The position numbers and the translations under genes are program-made. A stretch of 64,000 bases of DNA, from NCBI GenBank assembly GCA_021800805.1, contig JAJYYR010000002.1, forward strand, positions 55,315 through 119,314, in the 5' to 3' direction. The notes under the pieces were generated by a model. The model was not told where the DNA came from. It was given only the letters and a program-made list of their open reading frames with translations, and did not search any database. The stretch comes from a bacterium (GTDB taxonomy: Bacteria; SZUA-79; Acidulodesulfobacterales; Acidulodesulfobacteraceae). Position 1 is the stretch's first letter. Each line of letters starts with the position of its first letter. Positions 53,436 to 62,046 of the stretch are shown piece by piece.

Positions 53436-54305
53436 TTAAGCCGAATGTTTAAAAAATTTTTCTGCGCCAAAAGAACTTCTGACAAGAGGAGCAGAAAATA
53501 CGTTTTTGACGCCTTTGCTTTTTGCATATTTCTTATATTCAATGAACATATTTAAAGGAACATAGCGACGAACCGGAACATTTTGGAGGGAAGGTCTTAA
53601 ATATTGACCTATAGTTATAAATTCGACGCCGTTATTTATTATATCGTCTATGGTGCGAAAAACTTCGTCGTCGTCTTCGCCGAGACCTACCATAATGCCG
53701 GATTTCGTAATAATTTCCGGATTATTTTCCTTAACGGCCTTTAATAAATTTAAAGAACGTTCATACGAACTCGAAGGTCTAATAAGAGGATAAAGCCTTT
53801 CTATCGTTTCAATATTATGTCCAAAAATATCTATATCGCCGTTAGCAACTTTCATAGCAGATTTTTCGTCGCCGTTAAAGTCGGAAGTCAATACTTCGAT
53901 TATTTGACAATCTGTAGTTTTTCTTATTTCTTCAACCGTCCTTATTAAGATACCGGCGCCGCCGTCATAGAGGTCGTCCCTTGTTACCATAGTAATTACG
54001 GCATGTTTTAAATTTAAAGATTTAACCGCATATGCCACCTTTTCCGGCTCTAAAATATCCACGGACATTTGAAAATCCGCATAACCGATGTTGCAGAAAG
54101 GACATTTTCTAGTACATTTATTACCGAGAATCAAAAAAGTTGCGGTTTTATTTGAAAAACAAAGATTGAGATTAGGGCATCTCGAGGAAGAACAAACTGT
54201 GTTAAGCTCTTTTTCTTTTATTATTTTTGAGGTTTCAAAAATATCTTTTCTGGACTTTATTTTTAAGATTTCGTTTTTTAAATATTTAGGAAGCCTTTCG
54301 TTCAT
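53436..54305 (-). CDS. lipA: Lipoyl synthase
   Basis: Radical SAM enzyme that inserts two sulfurs into octanoyl-carrier domains. From the ATG at 54305 it has 289 residues. The auxiliary cluster motif is C38-x4-C43-x5-C49 (CSSSRCPNLNLC) and the SAM cluster is C64-x3-C68-x2-C71 (CTRKCPFC). The conserved RSS motif near the C-terminus is VRSSFGAE. An ORF start two codons earlier is TTG. It is divergent from tadA over 123 bases. No lipB or lipoate ligase is adjacent. Confidence 0.95.
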   Translation of the reverse strand: MNERLPKYLKNEILKIKSRKDIFETSKIIKEKELNTVCSSSRCPNLNLCFSNKTATFLILGNKCTRKCPFCNIGYADFQMSVDILEPEKVAYAVKSLNLKHAVITMVTRDDLYDGGAGILIRTVEEIRKTTDCQIIEVLTSDFNGDEKSAMKVANGDIDIFGHNIETIERLYPLIRPSSSYERSLNLLKAVKENNPEIITKSGIMVGLGEDDDEVFRTIDDIINNGVEFITIGQYLRPSLQNVPVRRYVPLNMFIEYKKYAKSKGVKNVFSAPLVRSSFGAEKFFKHSA

Positions 54306-54428
54306 CGACAATATTTAATATACTCGACCAGCTCTTGAATAATTTGCAATTATTATTATAATTTTATTACAATATTGTTTATATCATAATTTACATATAA
54401 ATTTCAATCTTTAATTTTACATTAGAAT

Positions 54429-54881
54429 ATGAATTTAGACGACAAATATTTTATGTCCTTTGCCTTAAGGGAAGCCGAAAAGGCATTAGAAGCCGATGAG
54501 GTTCCGGTCGGCGCGGTGATAGCGAACAAAGAAGGTAAAATTATCTCCTTTAATTTTAATACGGTCGAAAAAGATTGTTCCTGTATAATGCATGCAGAAA
54601 TTAATGCAATTTTAGAAGCGCAAAATAAACTCAAAAACTGGAGATTAGATGAGTGTTCGCTATATGTAACTTTAGAACCCTGCGTAATGTGTTGCGGAGC
54701 AATTATTTTATCGAGATTAAGCCGTTTAGTCTATGCGGCTATAGACCCTAAAGGCGGGTCGTCTTCGTCCATTCTGAGCGGCAAAATAGAAATCGTTTCC
54801 GGTATTATGGAAGAAGAATCATCTTTACTGCTTAAATCTTTTTTTAAATCAAAAAGGGGGCAGTCAAGATACGTAAAATAG
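54429..54881 (+). CDS. tadA: tRNA-specific adenosine deaminase
   Basis: Deaminates A34 to inosine in the anticodon of tRNA-Arg(ACG). The 150 residues carry the zinc and catalytic motifs HAEINA (H55, E57) and PCVMCCG (C85, C88), MHAEINAI, LRLDECSLYVTLEPC-like sequence and SGKIEIVSGI. The 3' end overlaps the left arm of a bidirectional terminator. Confidence 0.95.
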   Translation: MNLDDKYFMSFALREAEKALEADEVPVGAVIANKEGKIISFNFNTVEKDCSCIMHAEINAILEAQNKLKNWRLDECSLYVTLEPCVMCCGAIILSRLSRLVYAAIDPKGGSSSSILSGKIEIVSGIMEEESSLLLKSFFKSKRGQSRYVK

Positions 54882-54897
54882 ATCTGTCCCCTTTTTT
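54851..54897. terminator. Bidirectional terminator between tadA and hppA
   Basis: AAAAAGGGGGCAG (54851-54863) pairs with CTGTCCCCTTTTTT (54884-54897) around a 20-base loop. T runs follow on both strands, so it ends both tadA (+) and hppA (-). The left arm is inside the last codons of tadA. Confidence 0.85.
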
Positions 54898-54911
54898 CGT
54901 ATATTAATTAA

Positions 54912-57017
54912 TCAACTCCAGAGCAACAAAACTATCGGGATAATTAAAATCGTAAAAATGTTGACGACCTTAATCATCGGATTAATAGCAGGACCTGCGG
55001 TGTCTTTATAAGGATCGCCTACCGTGTCGCCCGTTACAGCGGCTTTATGAGCTTCACTGCCTTTGCGGTAGGTTTGTCCGTTATATTCGAATCCTTTTTC
55101 TATAAGTTTCTTAGCATTATCCCATGCCGCGCCGCCGCTTGTCATAGAGATGGCAACAAAAAGACCCGATATAATAGTTCCTAACAGAATGCCGCCGAGA
55201 ACCTGCGGCCCCATCGTTAAACCGAAAACTATCGGACCTGCGATAGGTATAAATGCCGGCAGTATCATCTCTCTGAGGGACGATTTCGTAACTATATCGA
55301 CGCATTTGCCATATTCAGGCTTGCCTGTTCCTTCCATAATACCCGGAATTTCTTTAAACTGCCTTCTAACCTCGACGACTATGTCGCCGGCGGCTTTTCC
55401 GACGGATTTCATTGCAAGGGAAGCAAAAACATACGGAAGCATAGCGCCTAAGAAAAGACCTATGAGAACGTTTGGCTGGGATATGGAAAACGACACCGCG
55501 GTTATTCCTGCTTTAAGAAAGCCCGCTTTAATCAAATCGGAATATTCGCCGAAAAGAACTATCGCGGCAAGAGCCGCAGAACCTATTGCATAGCCTTTCG
55601 TTACCGCCTTTGTAGTATTTCCGACGGCATCAAGCGCATCGGTAGTTTCTCTGACGTCTTCCGGAAGTTCGCTCATTTCTGCAATTCCGCCGGCATTATC
55701 CGTAATAGGTCCGAAAGAATCTACGGCTATTACCATACCCGCCATGGAAAGCATACTGGAAGCGGCAACCGCAACGCCGTAAAAACCTGCGAAATGATAT
55801 GAAAGCAAAATACCCAGAGCAATTGCAATAACCGGAAGAGCAGTTGACATCTGTCCAACGGCAAGTCCTGCTATAATATTGGTTCCGTGACCGGTGGTAG
55901 AAGCTCTAGCTATAGATTTTACCGGCGAAAAACTAGTCGAAGTAAAATAGTCGGTAATGACGATGATGAGTCCGGTTAATACTAAGCCTACTAATGCCGC
56001 ATAATAATAATCGAGAGCGGAATAATTACCTACGCCGTTCATAAAACTCATAGTGAAGAAATAATATATCACGGCGGAAATGATTCCGGTGGCAAATAAT
56101 CCTTTATAAAGTCCTTGCATAATCTTTTCTTTCGTAGGAGCGCTTACAAAAAATACGCCTATTATAGAAGTAAATACCGCTATGCCGCCTAATAAAAGCG
56201 GATAAAGTATAGCCTTCATCAATGCGCTTTCACCGTATCCGTGTCCTCTGAAAGCAGAATAAGCTAATAATATCGAAGCAATTATCGTTACCGAAAAAGT
56301 CTCAAAGACGTCTGCCGCCATACCTGCGCAATCTCCGACGTTATCGCCAACTTGATCCGCAATAACGGCAGGATTTCTCGGGTCGTCTTCGGGAATACCC
56401 GCTTCGACTTTTCCGACTAAGTCCGCGCCTACGTCTGCGGCTTTAGTATAGATTCCGCCGCCGAGCCTTGCAAAAACCGATATAAGACTGCATCCGAAAG
56501 CAAAACCTATTAATGAATTTATGACTCCGTCTAAACCGCTCACCGAATGACCTATAAGCATAAAGACGGATATGCCTAAAACGCCAAGACCTAAAACCAT
56601 TAAACCGGTAACGGAACCGCCTTTAAATGCAAACTTTAATGCGGGTTTGACTCCTTTATGAGCTATCTGCGCCGTTCTAATATTTGCCCGGACGGCGTTA
56701 AACATTCCGAGATAACCCGCTAAAGCCGATAAAATCGCGCCGAGTAAAAAACCGGATGCCGTTAAAATTCCAAACTGCGGTATCCAGATACCGCCGATAA
56801 GTATTAAAGCAAAAATAATAATTCCGACGATTGCGACGGTTCTGTACTGCCTGTTAAGAAAAGCCGTAGCGCCTTCCTGTATGGCTTTCGCAATCTGCTT
56901 CATTTTCTCCGAGCCTTCATCGTGCTTTAATGCCCATATCGTAACCGCTATACTGTAAATAACGGCGATAAGACCGGCAACGATTCCGAAAATCATAGCT
57001 TTGTCAAAAACATTCAT
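54912..57017 (-). CDS. hppA: K+-independent proton-translocating membrane pyrophosphatase
   Basis: Hydrolyses PPi and pumps H+ across the membrane. From the ATG at 57017 it has 701 residues with about 16 helices; a TTG two codons upstream is less likely because of SD spacing. [37 protein letters not shown] (PPi site), [15 protein letters not shown] and the late [19 protein letters not shown] are signatures. The segment [20 protein letters not shown] carries the Lys that replaces K+ in K+-independent enzymes, which are H+ pumps. It follows qmoC at 60 bases and may recover energy from the PPi of sulfate activation. Confidence 0.95.
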   Translation of the reverse strand: MNVFDKAMIFGIVAGLIAVIYSIAVTIWALKHDEGSEKMKQIAKAIQEGATAFLNRQYRTVAIVGIIIFALILIGGIWIPQFGILTASGFLLGAILSALAGYLGMFNAVRANIRTAQIAHKGVKPALKFAFKGGSVTGLMVLGLGVLGISVFMLIGHSVSGLDGVINSLIGFAFGCSLISVFARLGGGIYTKAADVGADLVGKVEAGIPEDDPRNPAVIADQVGDNVGDCAGMAADVFETFSVTIIASILLAYSAFRGHGYGESALMKAILYPLLLGGIAVFTSIIGVFFVSAPTKEKIMQGLYKGLFATGIISAVIYYFFTMSFMNGVGNYSALDYYYAALVGLVLTGLIIVITDYFTSTSFSPVKSIARASTTGHGTNIIAGLAVGQMSTALPVIAIALGILLSYHFAGFYGVAVAASSMLSMAGMVIAVDSFGPITDNAGGIAEMSELPEDVRETTDALDAVGNTTKAVTKGYAIGSAALAAIVLFGEYSDLIKAGFLKAGITAVSFSISQPNVLIGLFLGAMLPYVFASLAMKSVGKAAGDIVVEVRRQFKEIPGIMEGTGKPEYGKCVDIVTKSSLREMILPAFIPIAGPIVFGLTMGPQVLGGILLGTIISGLFVAISMTSGGAAWDNAKKLIEKGFEYNGQTYRKGSEAHKAAVTGDTVGDPYKDTAGPAINPMIKVVNIFTILIIPIVLLLWS

Positions 57018-57077
57018 GTCCAAAAACCCCCTAATTAAATTTTAATGAAATTAAATTTAACAAATATGCTGAACATA

Positions 57078-58265
57078 TCAACTAATTTCGGCGTTTTCGT
57101 TACTACCTGCATTAAGGCTTTTAGCTTTTTCTTTTAAATTAGCAAAATAAATTGCGACTGGTCTATAAGCCAAATGCGACCATTTGGAAAAAGGCACTTC
57201 TATTATTAACATTGGAAATAAAATCATTAAATGCACAAGATATATATAAAATATTGAAGGCGTAGAAAATTTATATACGATTGCCGCGCGCAGTAAAACA
57301 CCTGAAACGCCGGTTAGAAATAACAATATTACGAACATCCAGTCGGTATGGTGGGAAAATTTGCTTCTTTCTATTTTTTTTGTAAGTCTTTTAATTACAA
57401 AATAAACTGTGCCGAATATAAGCCCTATACTTGCAAAATAATCGAATAAAATTATGTGAAGGTAAGGCAGGCTGTTTTCGGACTGAAACCAATCTAAAAA
57501 GAACACTATGCCGACGAACAATATCACATAGCTTATCATAAGAAAAAGATGCGTTAACCAGAAATTATATTTTCCGGCAGCAAGTTTTTTAGAAGAAGAT
57601 TCTTCCGAATCGTCGCATTTCGCATATCTGTATTGAGTAAAAAAGTTGAACATTAACGACCATGCTTCCGTAAAATAAAGTTTTAACGGAATCTTCACAT
57701 TTTTGTCGCTTAAAACAGTTTTTCTGAACATATTATAAATAAAAGACGTCAGCATTACTCCCAAAAATACCGTAATAGGCCAGTCAAAAAAGTAATCTAT
57801 TTTATCCGGAGATACCGCCTGCGCCAAAGAAGCCCCTGCTGCAGGATACAGTCCAAAAAGAACCGCCCATTCAATTAAGACTCCGAGCGCGACTATTAAT
57901 ATTGCGATATATTCCGCGTATTTCGATTTGTATAAAATTTTTGATATTCCCGTCCAGTCGTATGCGCTTATTAAAAAACGGCGTAGGGACATCATTAATT
58001 CTCCCGGCTCCGCTTTCCTAGGACAGTTTTTAGAACATTCGCCGCAATAATAACATAACCATGGATCTAAGTCGCTTACTAACTCCTCTTTTAATCCCCA
58101 TCCCGCTAATATCATTTCCTTTCTGGGAAACGGCCTGTCTTCGGTCGATAATGGACAAACCGCCGAACATGTTCCGCACTGGAAACATTTTTTGAAATTG
58201 CTTTCACCGACTTCTTTTATATATTTGACCAACTCATTGTCGGTCTTTACTATGTTATTTTTCAA
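57078..58265 (-). CDS. qmoC: Quinone-interacting membrane-bound oxidoreductase subunit QmoC
   Basis: Membrane subunit that links QmoAB to menaquinone. The 395 residues are a fusion of an HdrC-like part, with two [4Fe-4S] motifs CFQCGTCSAVCPLS (about 22-35) and CYYCGECSKNCPR (about 71-83), and an HdrE/NarI-like cytochrome b part with about six helices (from about 115) carrying His residues for two b haems. The start codon is TTG, preceded by AAAGGGGG at five bases. It lies 14 bases after qmoB. Confidence 0.95.
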   Translation of the reverse strand: MKNNIVKTDNELVKYIKEVGESNFKKCFQCGTCSAVCPLSTEDRPFPRKEMILAGWGLKEELVSDLDPWLCYYCGECSKNCPRKAEPGELMMSLRRFLISAYDWTGISKILYKSKYAEYIAILIVALGVLIEWAVLFGLYPAAGASLAQAVSPDKIDYFFDWPITVFLGVMLTSFIYNMFRKTVLSDKNVKIPLKLYFTEAWSLMFNFFTQYRYAKCDDSEESSSKKLAAGKYNFWLTHLFLMISYVILFVGIVFFLDWFQSENSLPYLHIILFDYFASIGLIFGTVYFVIKRLTKKIERSKFSHHTDWMFVILLFLTGVSGVLLRAAIVYKFSTPSIFYIYLVHLMILFPMLIIEVPFSKWSHLAYRPVAIYFANLKEKAKSLNAGSNENAEIS

Positions 58266-58279
58266 AATAACCCCCTTTC

Positions 58280-60583
58280 TTAAAAGCCTTTATATGGATT
58301 TGGTCCAAGCGATTTAATTTTATTAACGAAATCTTCTACTATTTCCGGCAGTTTCATATAATCGGTAAATTCAAGCTGAATCTGTCTCACCCTTTCTTCC
58401 TCAAGAACAAGCCTTGTTAACGTTTCTTTAAGATTACCCATTCTATACGATGCAAGTTCGGAACCTTTTATGAAATGACATTGATAATCGTCGCCGAATT
58501 TACAGCCTAAAAGAAGTATGCCGTCTATGCCTTTAGATAAAGCATCGGCATACCAGACGTTATTGATGGAACCCAGACATCTTACGGGTATTACCCTTAT
58601 ATTAGAAGATAGATTGATTTTATTCAGTCCTAATATATCAAGCGCCGGATAAGCGTCGTTTTCGCATGCAAAAACTAAAATCCTGTAGTTCTCGTCGGCA
58701 GGATCCTCGGGAATGTAAAGACTTTTTATCATAGAAGCGATAATATCGGGAGAATAGTTTTTGAAAGATATAATTCTTACCGGACATGCACCCATACACA
58801 CGCCGCATCTTCTGCACCTTTCCGGATTGTATTTCGGAGTACCTTTTTCGTCTTCGTCTATTGCGCCGAAAGGACACTCCTCGGTACATCTTTTACACTG
58901 CGTACACCTTGGAAGATCGAAAAACGGATAGGTCGTATCGTTTGACCGGGGATGAACCGCCTTACCCTTAGAAGTCTGTTCTATGCACTGCACTGCTTTT
59001 AAAACGGCTCCTTTTGCATCGTCCACCGAAAAAACGGTGTCGAGAGGCATCCTGACCGAACCTGCGGGATATATCCCGGTTCTTCTCGATTCGTAAGGAA
59101 AGCATATAAAATTAGAATCGGGAAATCCGTAAGCAAGGTCAGGCATTTCTTTTCCCTGCCTGTATGTAAGATTTAATAACCCGCTTTTAGCTACCTGAGC
59201 CGTTGAAACCGGGATTGAAGGCGGACAAGATGCTCCGCTTGCCGACGGCGGATTGCCGGTCGTTAAATTTACATCTTGATTACACTCGATTTCTCCCGAA
59301 TTAGGGACCATTCCCGTTGCAAGCACCAGCATTTCGACGTTTAAATCTATATCGCCGCCAAAGAGAGTATCTTTTACTTTTAAATCGATAATATTATTTC
59401 CTTCGTCGTAGGAAACGCCCGAAACTATGCCTTTTACCATGAAAATTCCTTCGTCGTCCTGCATTTTCCTGTAGAAATTCTCGTATTCCCCCGGCGTCCT
59501 TATATCTTTATATATTATATAAACATTTGCATCCGGATTATTTTTTCTAATTAAAGCCGCCTCCTTAAGCGACGACATACAACATACGGTTGAACAGTAA
59601 GGCAGATGGTTTTCGTCCCTCGAACCCGCGCACTGAATAAATGCAATAGATTTAACCGCATCTCCGTTAGATTTTCTCTTGACGGTAAAACTTTCGGATT
59701 TACCGTTTTCGGAAAGTTCCGAATAAAATTCTTCAAGCTCGACGTTAGTCAATATATCCCGGGTTAAACCGTAACCTAAATAATCTAACTTTTTCGCTTC
59801 GTAAGGCTTCCAACCGGTTGCCACGACAATAGAACCTATAGTTTCGGATACGGTTTCAGCTTTATTATCTCCTACAGACGGTTCTATCTCTACGTTAAAT
59901 TTTCCAGGGGCTCCCGATACCGACTTGATTTTTGAATTTTTATAAATTTTAATTTTTTTAGAATTTTCTACTTGGCTTATAAGGTCGTCAAGCCCTTCTT
60001 TTATCCAAACATTTTTATCAAAAGGAGGCTTAGTTTCCCATTTTTTATATTTTGAATAAGGAAAACCTCCCAAATTAGATTTTTTCTCTACCAAAACTAC
60101 GTTATAACCGGCTTTTGCAGAATTTATCGCGGCATTAAGTCCCGTAACTCCGCCCCCTACGACGAGAACGGTTTTGTTTAGTTCCTGAATAAGCGGTTCG
60201 GGAAATGCGGATTTTTTAGCCCTTATAGCGCCCATATTAACATAATCTTCGGCAAGAAGCTGGGTATTGTTATCATTCGGGGGACTTATCCAGATAACAT
60301 GCTCCCTGAGATTAACCCTTTCCGTGTGAATAGTAAGCGGGTCGAAATTGAAAACATCCTGTTTAGCGCGCATTGAACATGCAGCTATTACTAATTTATT
60401 TATCTTTTTTTCGGAAATATCGTTTTTTATGAGATTTAACCCTTCCGGACCGCATAGAAATTCATGGCTCATACATACGACAGGCTTATTGGAATCTTTT
60501 GCCGTATTGACTAATCTTTCAACGTTAAGGCTCTTCCCAATATCGCAACCGGAACATATATAAATCCCTAAATTATTATCCAT
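58280..60583 (-). CDS. qmoB: Quinone-interacting membrane-bound oxidoreductase subunit QmoB
   Basis: HdrA-like FAD subunit with an MvhD-like domain. From the ATG at 60583 (GGAG six bases upstream) it has 767 residues; a GTG two codons earlier lies within the SD. VLVVGGGVTGLNAAINSAKAG (about 140-160) is the FAD loop. The ferredoxin part has CTQCKRCTEECPFGAID and CRRCGVCMGACP. The last 130 residues (VFACENDAYPAL, RVIPVRCLGSINNVWYADAL, LLLGCKFGDDYQCHFIKGSELA) are MvhD-like. It passes electrons between AprAB, QmoA and QmoC. Confidence 0.95.
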   Translation of the reverse strand: MDNNLGIYICSGCDIGKSLNVERLVNTAKDSNKPVVCMSHEFLCGPEGLNLIKNDISEKKINKLVIAACSMRAKQDVFNFDPLTIHTERVNLREHVIWISPPNDNNTQLLAEDYVNMGAIRAKKSAFPEPLIQELNKTVLVVGGGVTGLNAAINSAKAGYNVVLVEKKSNLGGFPYSKYKKWETKPPFDKNVWIKEGLDDLISQVENSKKIKIYKNSKIKSVSGAPGKFNVEIEPSVGDNKAETVSETIGSIVVATGWKPYEAKKLDYLGYGLTRDILTNVELEEFYSELSENGKSESFTVKRKSNGDAVKSIAFIQCAGSRDENHLPYCSTVCCMSSLKEAALIRKNNPDANVYIIYKDIRTPGEYENFYRKMQDDEGIFMVKGIVSGVSYDEGNNIIDLKVKDTLFGGDIDLNVEMLVLATGMVPNSGEIECNQDVNLTTGNPPSASGASCPPSIPVSTAQVAKSGLLNLTYRQGKEMPDLAYGFPDSNFICFPYESRRTGIYPAGSVRMPLDTVFSVDDAKGAVLKAVQCIEQTSKGKAVHPRSNDTTYPFFDLPRCTQCKRCTEECPFGAIDEDEKGTPKYNPERCRRCGVCMGACPVRIISFKNYSPDIIASMIKSLYIPEDPADENYRILVFACENDAYPALDILGLNKINLSSNIRVIPVRCLGSINNVWYADALSKGIDGILLLGCKFGDDYQCHFIKGSELASYRMGNLKETLTRLVLEEERVRQIQLEFTDYMKLPEIVEDFVNKIKSLGPNPYKGF

Positions 60584-60622
60584 TTTCACTCCTATTATAA
60601 ATATATCTTCTCTTTATCTTTT

Positions 60623-61921
60623 TTATAATTTTGCGTTATGCTGAATTATGGAAAGTGCGGCAGATGTTGCCGACTGACCGGACATATAAACATCTAAAGG
60701 AAACTTAGCGACGCCGGCGGAGAAAATGCCCGCCTCATAGTTTTCATTAAATATAAAACCGTTTTCGTCTATATTTATTTTTATATCGGCATCTATTTTT
60801 ATTCCATTTAAGTCATCTTTAATATTTGGGTACATACCTGCCGCAAGGACTACCATTTCCGCTCTGAATTTAATCTTTTTGCCCGAAAGCATATCTTCGA
60901 CGTCTAAGAGAAGGTCGCCCGTATTATGGTCTTCCGATATTTTACCGACGATGCCTTTATTAAATTTAATATTTTTGTCGCTCTCTGCTTTATTCAGAAA
61001 CTTTTCGTATCTTCCGGGGGTTCTTAAATCTATATAAAAAATAGTCGGGGAGGAGGCAGGATTTTTTTCCCTTAAATAAAGAGCCTGCTTTAATGATGCC
61101 ATGCAGCATATCGCCGAACAGTATGAAAGATGGTTTTCGTTTCTTGAACCTGCGCACTGAATAAACGCAACATTCGTTACTTCTTTATTATCCGACGGTC
61201 TCAAAATTTTACCGCCTGTAGGACCGTTATCCGCGGCAAGTCTTTCCATCATTACATTGGTAATTACGTTCTTAAACTTCCCGAATCCTAAGTTTTCTAA
61301 TTTTTCTACGGCATAAGGCTTCCATCCGGTCGCAAAAATAATATCCGAAACTTTTAGTTCTATTATATTTTCTTGAGCATTAAGATTTATAGCATCGTAT
61401 TTACAAGCTTCTTCGCATTTCTTGCAGACGGAGAATTTGCAGTAATTTTCATCTACCGTATATTTCAGAGGAAATGTAGATATAGCAGGCATATATATGG
61501 CTTTTGTCGTATCCATATCATAGTTAAAGTCGTTAGGTCTGTCCTCGGGACAGACTTTGGCGCATTCCCCGCAAACGGTGCAATTATCGTTTATATATTG
61601 AGGTTTTTGACGAACTTTAACTTTGTATCCGTTTCCGTCTTTTTCTTTATTTATTTCTTCTATTACGGACGAAACTAAAAACTTAATATTATCTTCGGTA
61701 GAGGACTTTATCCTCTTGGTATTTATTTCAAACCCGCAGAACGGCGGACACAGCTTTGGAAAATACTTATACATCTGGAGAACTCTGCCGCCTATATATG
61801 ATTTTTTTTCTACTATATATACTTTTTTATTGACGGCTTCGGTAATTTCAAGCGCGGTAGAAACGCCGCTATGCCCGCCGCCTATGATAAGTACGGGATT
61901 TTCATTATTTAACTCGCTCAA
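60623..61921 (-). CDS. qmoA: Quinone-interacting membrane-bound oxidoreductase subunit QmoA
   Basis: HdrA-like flavoprotein of 432 residues. PVLIIGGGHSGVSTALEI (about 9-26) is the FAD loop; LCPPFCGFEINTKRI follows as in HdrA. Two Cys groups, CTVCGECAKVCPED (about 115-128) and CKFSVCKKCEEACKYDAI (about 160-177), form the HdrA-type ferredoxin insert, and IIFATGWKPYAVEKL and AFIQCAGSRNENHLSYCSAICCM follow. The start is TTG, with GGAG eight bases upstream. It is separated from aprA by a hairpin and from qmoB by 33 bases. Confidence 0.93.
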   Translation of the reverse strand: MSELNNENPVLIIGGGHSGVSTALEITEAVNKKVYIVEKKSYIGGRVLQMYKYFPKLCPPFCGFEINTKRIKSSTEDNIKFLVSSVIEEINKEKDGNGYKVKVRQKPQYINDNCTVCGECAKVCPEDRPNDFNYDMDTTKAIYMPAISTFPLKYTVDENYCKFSVCKKCEEACKYDAINLNAQENIIELKVSDIIFATGWKPYAVEKLENLGFGKFKNVITNVMMERLAADNGPTGGKILRPSDNKEVTNVAFIQCAGSRNENHLSYCSAICCMASLKQALYLREKNPASSPTIFYIDLRTPGRYEKFLNKAESDKNIKFNKGIVGKISEDHNTGDLLLDVEDMLSGKKIKFRAEMVVLAAGMYPNIKDDLNGIKIDADIKINIDENGFIFNENYEAGIFSAGVAKFPLDVYMSGQSATSAALSIIQHNAKL

Positions 61922-61977
61922 CTTTAAATCTCCATTGATAAGTTTTGAATTAATATAAAATAAGACGAATATTAAAA

Positions 61978-62001
61978 CCCCTCCTCATAATAGAGGAGGG
62001 G
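61978..62001 (-). terminator. Hairpin between aprA and qmoA
   Basis: CCCCTCCTC (61978-61986) and GAGGAGGGG (61993-62001) form a 9-bp GC-rich stem with a 6-base loop. On the minus strand it is followed by TTTTAATATT, so it may end part of the aprBA transcripts before qmoA or set the ratio between Apr and Qmo. Confidence 0.75.
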
Positions 62002-62046
62002 AAAGATGTATAATTTTATTAATTATTGTAGATAAACCTTTAATCT

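Noticed and set aside
55150..55593. 147-codon plus-strand frame inside hppA
   Set aside because: Antisense to conserved pyrophosphatase motifs; composition follows the complementary codons.
60623..61921. Ferredoxin-like Cys groups in QmoA as an unusual insertion
   Set aside because: HdrA-type proteins normally carry this segment in the same place, so it is expected for the family.
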